Shown in pieces: positions 52,655-60,821 of a stretch of 64,000 nt of DNA. The notes under the pieces are model-generated. The model did not search any database. It was not told where the DNA came from and saw only the letters and a program-made list of their open reading frames with translations. Positions within the stretch are counted from its first letter, which is position 1; every line of letters starts with the position of its first letter. A program made the position numbers and the translations under genes. The stretch comes from Clostridiales bacterium. GTDB taxonomy: Bacteria > Bacillota > Clostridia > Lachnospirales > Lachnospiraceae. The stretch is from the NCBI GenBank assembly GCA_020860565.1, contig JAJBUA010000017.1:1-64000 (forward strand), given 5' to 3'.

Positions 52655-53452
52655 CTATCCTTCCAGTCCGAACAGATCTGTCAGATCCAGTTCTGTCTCC
52701 TCGCCTTCTTTTTCCAGTGTCTCTATGTATATCTCATCAAAAAGCTCTTCCTGCGTCAGAGCGATTTTCCCAAGCTTCATCAGTTCCAGCACGGCCAGAA
52801 AAGTTACCACAATCTCCATACGGTCTCCCTGCCGTTCCAGCGTCTCGCGAAAGCTGAATTTCGGGTGTCTGCGCGCATAAGCCATCACATCATAAATCCG
52901 CGTTTCCAGCCGGACCGGTTCTTTTCTGATCTGACTGAACTGGCTTCGGATCGGGTCAATCCGATCTTCCCGCCGCTTCATCACCGCATCAAAAATCCGC
53001 TGCATCTTTGCCAGCGTCACTCCGTCCAGAAGCTGGTCCAGATCCACCGGCGGTTCATACCGCTTTACCTCTGACGGGACAGAGGGCTGCCGACAGACAA
53101 TAGCGCCGGTCTCTTCCTCCAGCGTGACAAGCTCTTCTGCCATCCGTTTGTATTTCTTATACTCCAGCAATCTGGCAACAAGCTCTGCTCTCGGATCCTC
53201 TTCCTCCCCCTCTTCCACCGGTTCCGCCGGCAGAAGCATCCGCGATTTGATATCCAGCAGCGTGGCCGCCATCACCAAAAAATCACTGACCACGTTTAAA
53301 TCTTCCTGTTCCATATGGCTGACATAATCCAGATACTGGCGGGTAATCTCCACGATCGGAATATCATAAATATTCACCTTGCTGCGGTCAATCAGATGGA
53401 GAAGAAGATCCAGCGGACCCTCAAACTTTTCCAGCTTATAAGTAATCGCCAT
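52655..53452 (-). CDS. scpA: Segregation and condensation protein A
   Basis: Kleisin subunit ScpA, 265 aa from ATG 53452, which follows AAAGGAGAG; a longer upstream frame is unsupported. YKLEKFEGPLDLLLHLIDRS (about residues 4-23) binds SMC, LVMAATLLDIKSRMLLP is conserved and the C-terminal winged helix contains VVTFLAVLELMKLGKI. scpA-scpB-dut-TPR-hflX look co-transcribed. Confidence 0.95.
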   Translation of the reverse strand: MAITYKLEKFEGPLDLLLHLIDRSKVNIYDIPIVEITRQYLDYVSHMEQEDLNVVSDFLVMAATLLDIKSRMLLPAEPVEEGEEEDPRAELVARLLEYKKYKRMAEELVTLEEETGAIVCRQPSVPSEVKRYEPPVDLDQLLDGVTLAKMQRIFDAVMKRREDRIDPIRSQFSQIRKEPVRLETRIYDVMAYARRHPKFSFRETLERQGDRMEIVVTFLAVLELMKLGKIALTQEELFDEIYIETLEKEGEETELDLTDLFGLEG

Positions 53453-53549
53453 TTTCCCGCTCTCCTTTTGCCAAACACATTCGTAAGTATAACAAAAAAG
53501 AAAGTTTCTGTAAAGACTCAAGCAACTCTGTCCAGAATGAGTGCGCATA

Positions 53550-53578
53550 ACGAAAAACCGGCCCTGACGGTCGGTTTC
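53550..53578 (-). terminator. Intrinsic terminator after the phosphoesterase
   Basis: Stem AAACCGGCC (53555-53563) / GGTCGGTTT (53569-53577) with one G-U pair, followed on the minus strand by TTTTTCGTTATGCGCA. The TTATGCGCA nonamer (53550-53542) follows the U-tract directly. Confidence 0.78.
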
Positions 53579-53608
53579 TTCTGATTTCTGATTTTCTGTT
53601 TGCTTCTT

Positions 53609-54499
53609 CTACCCCTGTTGTCCGGCTGCTCCCGGTTGCAGCCGAACCACACACACCTGCGGAAGATTGCCGAGCCGGATATTAACAGAGTGTGTTCCCA
53701 GACCTCGTCCCACAATCATACAGCGCCCATCCTTCTCAAACGTTCCCTCACAATAGCGGGAAAAGAACTGGTACTGCGGCGTCATAAGCCCACCAAGCAC
53801 CGGCAGACGGATCGTCCCTCCATGGAAATGGCCGGACAGGGTAAGATCTGCACCCCATCCGGCGTAAGCATCGAAAGAGAGCGGACTATGTGCCAGCAGG
53901 ATCTGATAACGATCCGCATCCGCCTTCCCCAGATGTGCCTGAACGGCACGCGCTGACATATGCGGCGGAAAAAAATTATAATAATACTTTTTGTCGATAT
54001 TCAGACCGCTGACCCGCACGTCATCCCACAAAAGAGCAGATCCGTCTGAAAGATATTTCACCCGGTTTTTATACAGGATTCTGCGGAATTTCAGATATAA
54101 GCCCCGATATTCTTCCCGCTCCTGCCACATCCGCTGCTCGTGATTGCCGTTCGCATAATAAACCGGACACAGCCCCGACAGTCCCTCAAGCAAAGATTCT
54201 GTAACTGCAAGCGACGCTCTTTCCGGCTTCACCAGCATCATATCGCCGCCAATCAGAACCGCATCCGGACGGATTTCCCGCACCGCTTCCAGCAAACGGC
54301 AGTTTTTCTGGCCAAACTCCCGATCATGAAGATCCGTAAGAAATACCAGAGTATGTGCGCTTCGGATCTTTGGCGACGCAATTTTCGTCTCCTCCACGAC
54401 AAAATGAGCCCGTTCATATTCGGACCGCAACAACGCCGCAGCCAGAGCTACTGTTCCCACCGCTGCACTCACTTTCAGGAACTGTTGATTTCTATTCAA
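53609..54499 (-). CDS. Membrane-anchored metallophosphoesterase (YkuE-like)
   Basis: Calcineurin-like phosphoesterase of 296 aa. An N-terminal hydrophobic helix (VSAAVGTVALAAALL, about residues 10-24) anchors it. Metal ligands appear in order: FLTDLHDREFG, LIGGDMM, YANGNHE, LLAHSPL and LSGHFHGG. Such proteins act on nucleotides, lipids or phosphodiesters; the substrate is unknown. It is followed by a terminator and preceded by an HAD hydrolase gene at 9 bp. Confidence 0.88.
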   Translation of the reverse strand: MNRNQQFLKVSAAVGTVALAAALLRSEYERAHFVVEETKIASPKIRSAHTLVFLTDLHDREFGQKNCRLLEAVREIRPDAVLIGGDMMLVKPERASLAVTESLLEGLSGLCPVYYANGNHEQRMWQEREEYRGLYLKFRRILYKNRVKYLSDGSALLWDDVRVSGLNIDKKYYYNFFPPHMSARAVQAHLGKADADRYQILLAHSPLSFDAYAGWGADLTLSGHFHGGTIRLPVLGGLMTPQYQFFSRYCEGTFEKDGRCMIVGRGLGTHSVNIRLGNLPQVCVVRLQPGAAGQQG

Positions 54500-54508
54500 T
54501 GATCACAT

Positions 54509-55195
54509 TCAACTCCTTCCGGATATCTGATTTTCCCTTTGTTCCAGCCATACTGCTACTTCCGACAAAGAACTGCAGACAGCCGCCGCCTGTTCCCGGA
54601 TCATCGGGGTCGGCTGAGTCAGATCCGGCACCATAATCACCGCAAAACCTCCGGCAAGTCCGGCCGCTACTCCGTTCAGACTGTCTTCCAGAACCAGGCA
54701 GTTTGCAGGATCTTCCCCTGCAAGCTCAGCCGCACGTAAAAAAATTTCCGGGTCTGGTTTCGCATGGCTTACCATATTTCCCGTAATCATACCGTCAAAA
54801 TATGCCTCAACTCCGGCTTCTTTCAGGTTATTTACCGTATATTCCACGGAACTTGCGGTTGCCAGTATTATCTTATACCTGTTTTCCTTTAAATATTCAA
54901 GAAGTTCCCGCAGTCCCGCCTTAACCGGTACTCCCCGGTCTCTTAAAATCTGCCTCACATACTCCCATTTGCGCTCCCTGAGCGGAGTCAATGGAAAATC
55001 CTCGCCAAAAACTTCCCTAAAACGCGCCGCCGCATCCTCGAGATTCATGCCCCTGATCGTGCTTAGAAAAGATTCCTCCAGATGAATCCCCATCTCCTTT
55101 CCCGCCAGGTTCCACGCTTCAGAGGAAACTCTCTCGGTATCAAACATCAGGCCATCCTGATCAAAAATCACCGCACGAATATCCTGTCTCTTCAT
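54509..55195 (-). CDS. HAD-superfamily hydrolase, beta-phosphoglucomutase-like
   Basis: HAD subfamily IA protein, 228 aa. Motif I is VIFDQDGLMFDTERVSSEAW (about residues 9-28), motif II ILATASS, motif III KPDPEIFLRAAEL and motif IV VLEDSLNGVAAG. A helical cap domain lies between motifs I and II. It may be a phosphatase for small sugar phosphates or a phosphomutase; the sequence does not decide. 16 bp after the D,D-carboxypeptidase gene. Confidence 0.86.
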   Translation of the reverse strand: MKRQDIRAVIFDQDGLMFDTERVSSEAWNLAGKEMGIHLEESFLSTIRGMNLEDAAARFREVFGEDFPLTPLRERKWEYVRQILRDRGVPVKAGLRELLEYLKENRYKIILATASSVEYTVNNLKEAGVEAYFDGMITGNMVSHAKPDPEIFLRAAELAGEDPANCLVLEDSLNGVAAGLAGGFAVIMVPDLTQPTPMIREQAAAVCSSLSEVAVWLEQRENQISGRS

Positions 55196-55210
55196 CTTAA
55201 CTCGATCTCC

Positions 55211-56740
55211 CTACTGCCATATTCCGTTCGCATCGACCGTATATCCGTCCGGGGTCACCGTATTGGTCAGCATAACGCCTTCATTGTCCAGATAATACCA
55301 GTTCCCGTTATCCTGAATCCACTGTCCTTTCATCGCATAACCAATCGAAGGCTTCAGATAATACCAATTCCCGTTTATGTACTTCCAGCCCGTCGCCATC
55401 GTCCCATCGGATTCAAAATAATAGTCCAGTCCGCTGACTGTCACCCATTCGGCTGACGCCAGACTTCCATCGTCTTTGTAATAATACCACTGATCGCCCA
55501 CCTGATTCCATCCGGACTGCACACTCGTCTGACTGCCCGGACCACTTGCCGACGCTGTCGACGGATTGGAACTGCCGGTAACAGCCGTACCGCCTGGTCC
55601 TGTCACGGCTCCGGTCGTCTGCGAGGAAACCGCCGGGCCAACAACCGTCGCTGCTGCTAAAGAGCTCTGATCAGTCGTCGAAGGGTTAGCCTGCGCCGTC
55701 TGGCTGCCCGCGACGATTACGCTGCTCCCGGTCTGTGTAGACACACCGGGACCGGCCACGGTTGTCTGCCCGCTCTGAGAAGTCTCCGTCGTCCACGACG
55801 ATGCGCTCCTGCCGGTCAGCGCTTCATAATTTTCAAATCCATAATCCAGCATGGCTTTGGTATCTGTGTAATGAGTACCTGATGATTTTAATACCACCGC
55901 AACCAGACGCACTCCGTTACGCTCTACTCCCGTCACAAGGGTGTTGCCTGCCGCGGATGTATAACCGGTCTTGCCGCCGATAATTCCCTCATAGTACCGG
56001 GAATCCGACGGATACATCATCTTGTGCCCCATCGAAATCGTATGCGCCGCTGCGTTCTGTACTGCCGGGAACTCGTAGCTCAGTGTCGTATCAATCTTCT
56101 GAAAAGTCTCGCTCTCCAGCGCCGCTGCCAGGATCAGGCACATATCATAAGCCGTAGTCTTGTGCGTGGAATCTGTCAGCCCGTGTGGATTGGAAAAATG
56201 AGTATTCTTGCAGCCAAGGCTGGCAGCTTTCTGATTCATCAGATCCGCGAACGCACTGTTACTCCCGGAAATATGCTCCGCAAGACCGTTGCCGATCTCA
56301 TTGGCTGATTTTAAAAGCAGTCCGTACAGCGCCTGCTCCACCGTAAGCTGATCCCCCTCAGAGATATCGAGCGAAACTGCGCCGGACTCCAGATTGGTCG
56401 TTGCTGTCGCGGAAAATGTCACAATATCGTCCAGATTGCACCGTTCCAGTGTAAGAAGCGCCGTCATCACTTTGGTAATGCTCGCCGGATAAAACTGTTC
56501 GTCCTGATTCTTGCCATATAACACCTGGCCTGTCCGCGCATCCATCAGACACGCCCCCTGAGCCGAAACCGTTGGCTCCTCCAGGTCAGCCGCTGATACT
56601 GTGGCATCGGATGTCGCAGTTGTCGGCGAGGACACCGTAATCGGCGTCAGTACCGTATCCGCATATACCGTCTGTCCAAAAAGCAGCGCAAAACCGAGTC
56701 CCAGCCCCACAGCCCGCCTGCATAGTTCTCTTAATCTCAT
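55211..56740 (-). CDS. D-alanyl-D-alanine carboxypeptidase with choline-binding-like repeats
   Basis: PBP5-type serine-type D,D-carboxypeptidase, 509 aa. ATG 56740 (GGAG at 7 nt) starts a signal peptide (RAVGLGLGFALLFGQTVYA). Catalytic motifs: SITK at about residue 84, SAN about 147, KTG (GKTGYTSAAG) about 254. A Ser/Thr/Gly-rich linker (about 315-405) joins a C-terminal cell-wall-binding region with about four CW_binding repeats (GNWYYL, GDQWYYY). The repeats replace the usual amphipathic membrane anchor, so wall or choline-like binding is expected. Confidence 0.93.
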   Translation of the reverse strand: MRLRELCRRAVGLGLGFALLFGQTVYADTVLTPITVSSPTTATSDATVSAADLEEPTVSAQGACLMDARTGQVLYGKNQDEQFYPASITKVMTALLTLERCNLDDIVTFSATATTNLESGAVSLDISEGDQLTVEQALYGLLLKSANEIGNGLAEHISGSNSAFADLMNQKAASLGCKNTHFSNPHGLTDSTHKTTAYDMCLILAAALESETFQKIDTTLSYEFPAVQNAAAHTISMGHKMMYPSDSRYYEGIIGGKTGYTSAAGNTLVTGVERNGVRLVAVVLKSSGTHYTDTKAMLDYGFENYEALTGRSASSWTTETSQSGQTTVAGPGVSTQTGSSVIVAGSQTAQANPSTTDQSSLAAATVVGPAVSSQTTGAVTGPGGTAVTGSSNPSTASASGPGSQTSVQSGWNQVGDQWYYYKDDGSLASAEWVTVSGLDYYFESDGTMATGWKYINGNWYYLKPSIGYAMKGQWIQDNGNWYYLDNEGVMLTNTVTPDGYTVDANGIWQ

Positions 56741-56900
56741 AACCCTTCTCCTGTCGTATTTTCTGAAAATGAATGATCTCCCCATGCACCAGGCAGCGGA
56801 GATCCCGCCGCTCTGCACACATCGAAAAGTTATATTTAAGCATAACACAGAATCCGGGAAAAAAATATGACAAATCTATTAATTTTAATTTACCGATACC

Positions 56901-56984
56901 GAGCAGCGACAGCCACAAAATTTCCATATTCGCTCCTGCGATCCGGCATGAGACGAAAAATCCTCTGCCCGTCCCTGTGCATAA
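56901..56984 (-). repeat. Dispersed element, degenerate copy D
   Basis: Minus strand from TTATGCACA (56984-56976): GGGACGGGCAGAGG, then GAGCGAA, TATGGAAATTTTG, TGGCTGTCGCTG, CTCGG. The TATGGAAATTTTG core equals that of the 16.7 kb copy. The second hairpin is missing. It lies in the 311-bp gap 56741-57051, whose remainder is AT-rich and holds no recognised gene. Confidence 0.5.
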
Positions 56985-57015
56985 ACAAAAGAACACCTCA
57001 CGGTGCTTATCCTTT
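56985..57015 (-). terminator. Terminator-like hairpin after the Ser-rich secreted protein
   Basis: Minus strand AGCACC-GTGA-GGTGTT followed by CTTTTGTTTATG. The stem is short (6 bp with one G-U pair). TTATGCACA follows directly. Confidence 0.5.
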
Positions 57016-57051
57016 GCTGATATGCTCCGTCTGGTGTCCTTTTTTCATTTT

Positions 57052-57837
57052 TTACTCGTTCACTTCTACAATAATCAACGTACTCGATGTTGCGATATTA
57101 CAATGTACAACCTGATTTTCTACATCTACGGTACAATCAACAACATCCCAGGCCCCGGTCCAGTTATTATAACGCAGGACTTTCAGTCTCCCCGCATTAT
57201 CTGCGGAAATACCGGAACAATAAATGGTAGCCGGACCGCCTGCCTCATTTCTCGCTGCAACGGTAGAGCCAAGAGTTTTCATTCCGGAAGTATCGACGCC
57301 GCTTACACTGCTGATATTTCCATTATCGAGTTCTGAGATCGTCTGTTTTACCTCATCAGGCAGACCCGCCGTCTTTGCCGTCCTGTCTGTCACATAGGTG
57401 GTAGTGGGGTTGTCCGTCTCCTTCTCTTCAGAGGTCTTCTCTGCTACCAGCGCCGTCACAATGCCATTTTCAGGATTCGTATAAGCAGCACCGCTATAGT
57501 AAACCGTACCGGAACTGGCAGTCACATAAGCATCCGTCGTCTCCAGCAGTCCGCTTTCTGTTGTTGAAGTAGAACTGCTGTCGGTTGTGTTAATGGAAGA
57601 GCTGACCGCCGAACTGCCCGGTCCTCCTGCTACAACTACGCTGCTGCTACCAGAACTGCTGGAGCTGCTGGAGCTGGAACCGCCGCCTCCGCCTCCGCTG
57701 CTACTGCTGCCGCTGTTAGAACTGTTGTCCCTGCCGGAACTGGTCGATTCGGAAGGACTGACACTGGCAGCAAAAATGCTGACCGGCATCGTCACCAGCA
57801 CCATCGCAAGCAGCAAGGCCTTCAATGATTTTTTCAT
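57052..57837 (-). CDS. Secreted Ser/Gly-rich protein, unknown function
   Basis: Exported protein of 261 aa with a clear signal peptide (KKSLKALLLAMVLVTMPVSI, cleavage near FAAS). Residues about 25-95 are nearly pure Ser and Gly with a Val/Ala interlude, then Thr/Ser-rich sequence, and a C-terminal globular domain (about 190-261) with three Cys (IYCSG, VDCTV, VHCNI). Its strand pattern resembles small beta-domains at the ends of clostridial surface proteins. No LPxTG anchor. Encoded between LCP and D,D-carboxypeptidase genes, so a wall role is plausible but unproven. Confidence 0.8.
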   Translation of the reverse strand: MKKSLKALLLAMVLVTMPVSIFAASVSPSESTSSGRDNSSNSGSSSSGGGGGGSSSSSSSSSGSSSVVVAGGPGSSAVSSSINTTDSSSTSTTESGLLETTDAYVTASSGTVYYSGAAYTNPENGIVTALVAEKTSEEKETDNPTTTYVTDRTAKTAGLPDEVKQTISELDNGNISSVSGVDTSGMKTLGSTVAARNEAGGPATIYCSGISADNAGRLKVLRYNNWTGAWDVVDCTVDVENQVVHCNIATSSTLIIVEVNE

Positions 57838-57893
57838 TTTTATCACCATCCTTTATTTATTTTCAATAAACGGCCCCATGCCGTATATTGCGC

Positions 57894-59147
57894 TTATGAC
57901 GCTGTCTCACGGTAAAACAGCTGTAATATCACCGGAATCGCCTGACTATAAACCACATAAAACTCATCAAACGTGTCTGTCGTAATGCCCAGACCCGGCA
58001 GGACATAAAAGGCGTCGTCATCAAGACTGTTGCTGTCCAAGGCACTTACTGCAATCTTAAGATATTGCGCCTTATCCATATCCGTGAGCATATAATCCTG
58101 AATTCTGTCAAAAAGCCGTGAGACCAGGCCGCTGTCAGTTCTGGACTTCTCCTGTAAGGTTTTAAAATACTGCTGAATATATTCCCGGTGCTGATCCATA
58201 CGGAATACCGCACTGTTATCCCTCTCAATATCCCGATAACGGACAAACGCCTCTGCCTGACTGCCGTGTAAGGTAACCCGAGTGCCTTTTATAAACGCCG
58301 GATCTGTCTTTTCCATACCCTCTGTGGGGATCGTAACCGTCACACCGCCAACGGCGTCATTTAATTCTGAAATCACAACCGTATCCACTGCCAGATAATG
58401 GTCAATTGTAAGCCCGCATAACACATCAGAAACCGCCGCAGCCATCCGCTCACAGCTCTCCGTATTGCCGTCTCCATAGGCAAATGCCAGCGTCAGATGA
58501 TTGATCCAACGCCCTGTATCTTCTCCCTGTTCATTCGTCTGCGACATTTCTGTCATCGTATCCCTGGGAATCATTAACACACGAATCTGATCCCGCGCTG
58601 TATCCTGCGCAATCAGGAAGATCCCATCGGCCCGTCCTGCCTCCCCGAATTTCCTTGTCCCTGCCATGGTATCGCTGCGATCCAGGCCGATACACAGAAT
58701 CGCTTTCATATAGCTGTTACGCCGATAAGTTTTACCCTGCCAGGTAACGGTACCATTATCGTTATGGATCAGCTGACTTTTCTGCTCCAGTCCTGACTGA
58801 TACAGCTGATCCGCCAGTGTGAGGGAGTCTTCGCCTTCAGCTTCCTCCCCAGCCATCTCTGTCTCTCCTGTCTCAGATTGCCCTATTTGCTTCTCCTCCG
58901 GCAGGATATCTCCTGACTCAGCCTGTCCTGGCAAGCTGTCTGATTGTGCCTGCCCTGATACAATTACCTCATCTGACGAAACCGCTGAGGACGCGGTCTG
59001 CCCGACCTGTGCAGGATACAGCGCTTCCCGTGCTCTGCGCTCCTGATATTTGCCGATCCCATGCCAGATAAACACACACACTGCCACCATAATCACACCA
59101 ATTATGGCATTTCTGATTCTGGTATAATGGCTGCGAAACCAGTTCAT
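57894..59147 (-). CDS. LytR-CpsA-Psr (LCP) family protein
   Basis: Membrane-anchored transferase of the LCP family, 417 aa, likely linking polysaccharide or teichoic acid to peptidoglycan. One transmembrane segment (AIIGVIMVAVCVFIW, about residues 14-28) is followed by a Glu/Ser/Gln-rich linker and the LCP domain (about 145-385; LCIGLDRSDTM, LMIPRDTMTEM, RYRDIERDNSAVFRMDQHRE). It overlaps cpsD by 4 nt. Confidence 0.92.
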   Translation of the reverse strand: MNWFRSHYTRIRNAIIGVIMVAVCVFIWHGIGKYQERRAREALYPAQVGQTASSAVSSDEVIVSGQAQSDSLPGQAESGDILPEEKQIGQSETGETEMAGEEAEGEDSLTLADQLYQSGLEQKSQLIHNDNGTVTWQGKTYRRNSYMKAILCIGLDRSDTMAGTRKFGEAGRADGIFLIAQDTARDQIRVLMIPRDTMTEMSQTNEQGEDTGRWINHLTLAFAYGDGNTESCERMAAAVSDVLCGLTIDHYLAVDTVVISELNDAVGGVTVTIPTEGMEKTDPAFIKGTRVTLHGSQAEAFVRYRDIERDNSAVFRMDQHREYIQQYFKTLQEKSRTDSGLVSRLFDRIQDYMLTDMDKAQYLKIAVSALDSNSLDDDAFYVLPGLGITTDTFDEFYVVYSQAIPVILQLFYRETAS

Positions 59148-59875
59148 GGCTGTGTCTTATCCTCCCGTCCATAGCGATCGTATTTACCATATTTGCCATA
59201 CTTCGAATATTTGCCGTAACGGTCATAATACGAATCGTGATAAATATCGATCTTATTAAGAACCACGCCCAGAATCTGGCAGCCGGATCGCACCAGCTGC
59301 TCCTTAACTCTCTGCTCCAGACGGCGGCTGACCGCTCCGCTCTCAATTACCAGCACAGCTCCATCGCACTGACGCGCCACAATCGCTCCATCGATCAGAT
59401 TTGCCATCGGAGGCGTATCAATGATGACATAGTCATAATTCTGTTTCGCATAAATCAAAAGTTCCGGAAAGAGATTCTCCTCCAGCAGCTCCGTCGGTTT
59501 CGGTGAATAAGGCCCTGCGAAGATCACATCCATATTTTCGGCATTTGTTCCATAAATAATCTCATCCAGCATTTTCTGTCCCGTCAGATAATGGGTCAGA
59601 CCGTTTACCTCCTTCTGAACATGATACCGCGTCACCAGAATGCTTTTCCGGATATCACAGTCAATCATCAGCGTTTTCCTGCCAATCTGTGCCAGCGACC
59701 GGGAAATAGCAAAGGAAATATCACTCTTGCCCTCATCCGGCATCGCGCTGGTAAACATAACGGTACGGATATTATTGCCGCAGAACTGCAGATTTGTCCT
59801 CAGCGTCTTGATCGCCTCATCGTAGTTATAATCGTTCTGCGCCTCACTTTTAAACGTGATTATCTGCTTTTCCAT
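59144..59875 (-). CDS. CpsD/CapB-type bacterial tyrosine kinase
   Basis: Cytoplasmic BY-kinase, 243 aa, controlling capsule/exopolysaccharide synthesis. Walker A SAMPDEGKSDISFA (about residues 43-56), Walker A' TLMIDCDIRKS (about 71-81) and Walker B VIIDTPPMANLID (about 156-168). The C-terminus holds a cluster of eight Tyr (SYYDRYGKYSKYGKYGKY) that should be autophosphorylated. Its activator is the neighbouring Wzz-like protein, whose last base overlaps it. No CpsB/Wzb phosphatase or glycosyltransferase is in the window. Confidence 0.93.
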   Translation of the reverse strand: MEKQIITFKSEAQNDYNYDEAIKTLRTNLQFCGNNIRTVMFTSAMPDEGKSDISFAISRSLAQIGRKTLMIDCDIRKSILVTRYHVQKEVNGLTHYLTGQKMLDEIIYGTNAENMDVIFAGPYSPKPTELLEENLFPELLIYAKQNYDYVIIDTPPMANLIDGAIVARQCDGAVLVIESGAVSRRLEQRVKEQLVRSGCQILGVVLNKIDIYHDSYYDRYGKYSKYGKYGKYDRYGREDKTQP

Positions 59876-60672
59876 CAGCGCTTCCTCCGTTTCCCCGGCA
59901 CACGGCTTTTTCCGTTTTTATCCGACGACGCCGGCTGATTCTTTGCCATCGCCTCTTTATCTTCCGCCGTCTCATTTTCACGCACGGGAACAGCCGCAAG
60001 AACAGATAATTCCAGATACCTGACAACATCCTCTTCCGTACGCACAGAATCATTCATAATCACTTCCAGCGTGATCAGGCCACAACTGATAACCATACCC
60101 GCTAATGCCCCGAGCAGCGCATTTCTGGCATTGTCCGGGCTTGTTTTTGTCGTTGGCACTTCTCCGGTTTCGATTATCTTCGGCGGCGCCATCTCCATAA
60201 TATCAGCGATATAATCGACGGACCGTGCAGCAACCTCATCCACAATCTTCTTTGCCATCTCCGGATCCGCATCGGTCGCCGCAATTGTCAGAATACGGGT
60301 ATTGGTCGGATTATCAATCACAAGCCGGTTTGTCAGCTGCTGATAGGTCATATCTAAATTCAGATTATGTATCACATCCTGCAGCACCGGCCTGCTGGTC
60401 ATAATAACCTTGTAATCCAGCGTCAGCTGGCTGCCGATCTGCAGATCCGCCAGCGAAGTAAGGGTTGTCTCTTTAGATAAAATATATACCATCGCGGATG
60501 AGGTATACTGTGGTGTCAGCGCAAATATACTGTATGCGCCTGCCACCACTCCGCCTGCCAGCATCACTGCAAGGATCATCACAATCCGTTTTTTGAATTC
60601 CAGAAGGAGCTGCAGAAGATCAATCTCGATTACATCATCTTCCCTTTTTTTTATTCTGTTTTTATTGTCCAT
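59875..60672 (-). CDS. Wzz/CpsC-family chain-length determinant
   Basis: Polysaccharide co-polymerase membrane protein, 265 aa. Two transmembrane segments (about residues 32-52, VMILAVMLAGGVVAGAYSIF, and 185-205, LLGALAGMVISCGLITLEV) enclose an extracytoplasmic Wzz domain; the cytoplasmic tail is Lys/Arg-rich. It activates CpsD. First gene of the wzz-cpsD-lcp operon. Confidence 0.9.
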   Translation of the reverse strand: MDNKNRIKKREDDVIEIDLLQLLLEFKKRIVMILAVMLAGGVVAGAYSIFALTPQYTSSAMVYILSKETTLTSLADLQIGSQLTLDYKVIMTSRPVLQDVIHNLNLDMTYQQLTNRLVIDNPTNTRILTIAATDADPEMAKKIVDEVAARSVDYIADIMEMAPPKIIETGEVPTTKTSPDNARNALLGALAGMVISCGLITLEVIMNDSVRTEEDVVRYLELSVLAAVPVRENETAEDKEAMAKNQPASSDKNGKSRVPGKRRKR

Positions 60673-60757
60673 CTCTGTTTATCTTTTGTAACTGCTCTGT
60701 TACCCCTCTCTTTTTTGCTTTTAAACTTATTATGGATATACTTGATTTACGAGTATG

Positions 60758-60786
60758 ATTTTACTCATTTTTTGAGAATAAGTCAA
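60758..60786 (-). promoter_or_regulatory. SigA-type promoter of the wzz-cpsD-lcp operon
   Basis: On the minus strand TTGACT (60786-60781), 17 bp, TAAAAT (60763-60758). An imperfect inverted repeat ATACT/AGTAT follows downstream and could be an operator. Confidence 0.72.
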
Positions 60787-60821
60787 TACAAAACAGAAAA
60801 AGAGTTTAAAATACAGGCCTG

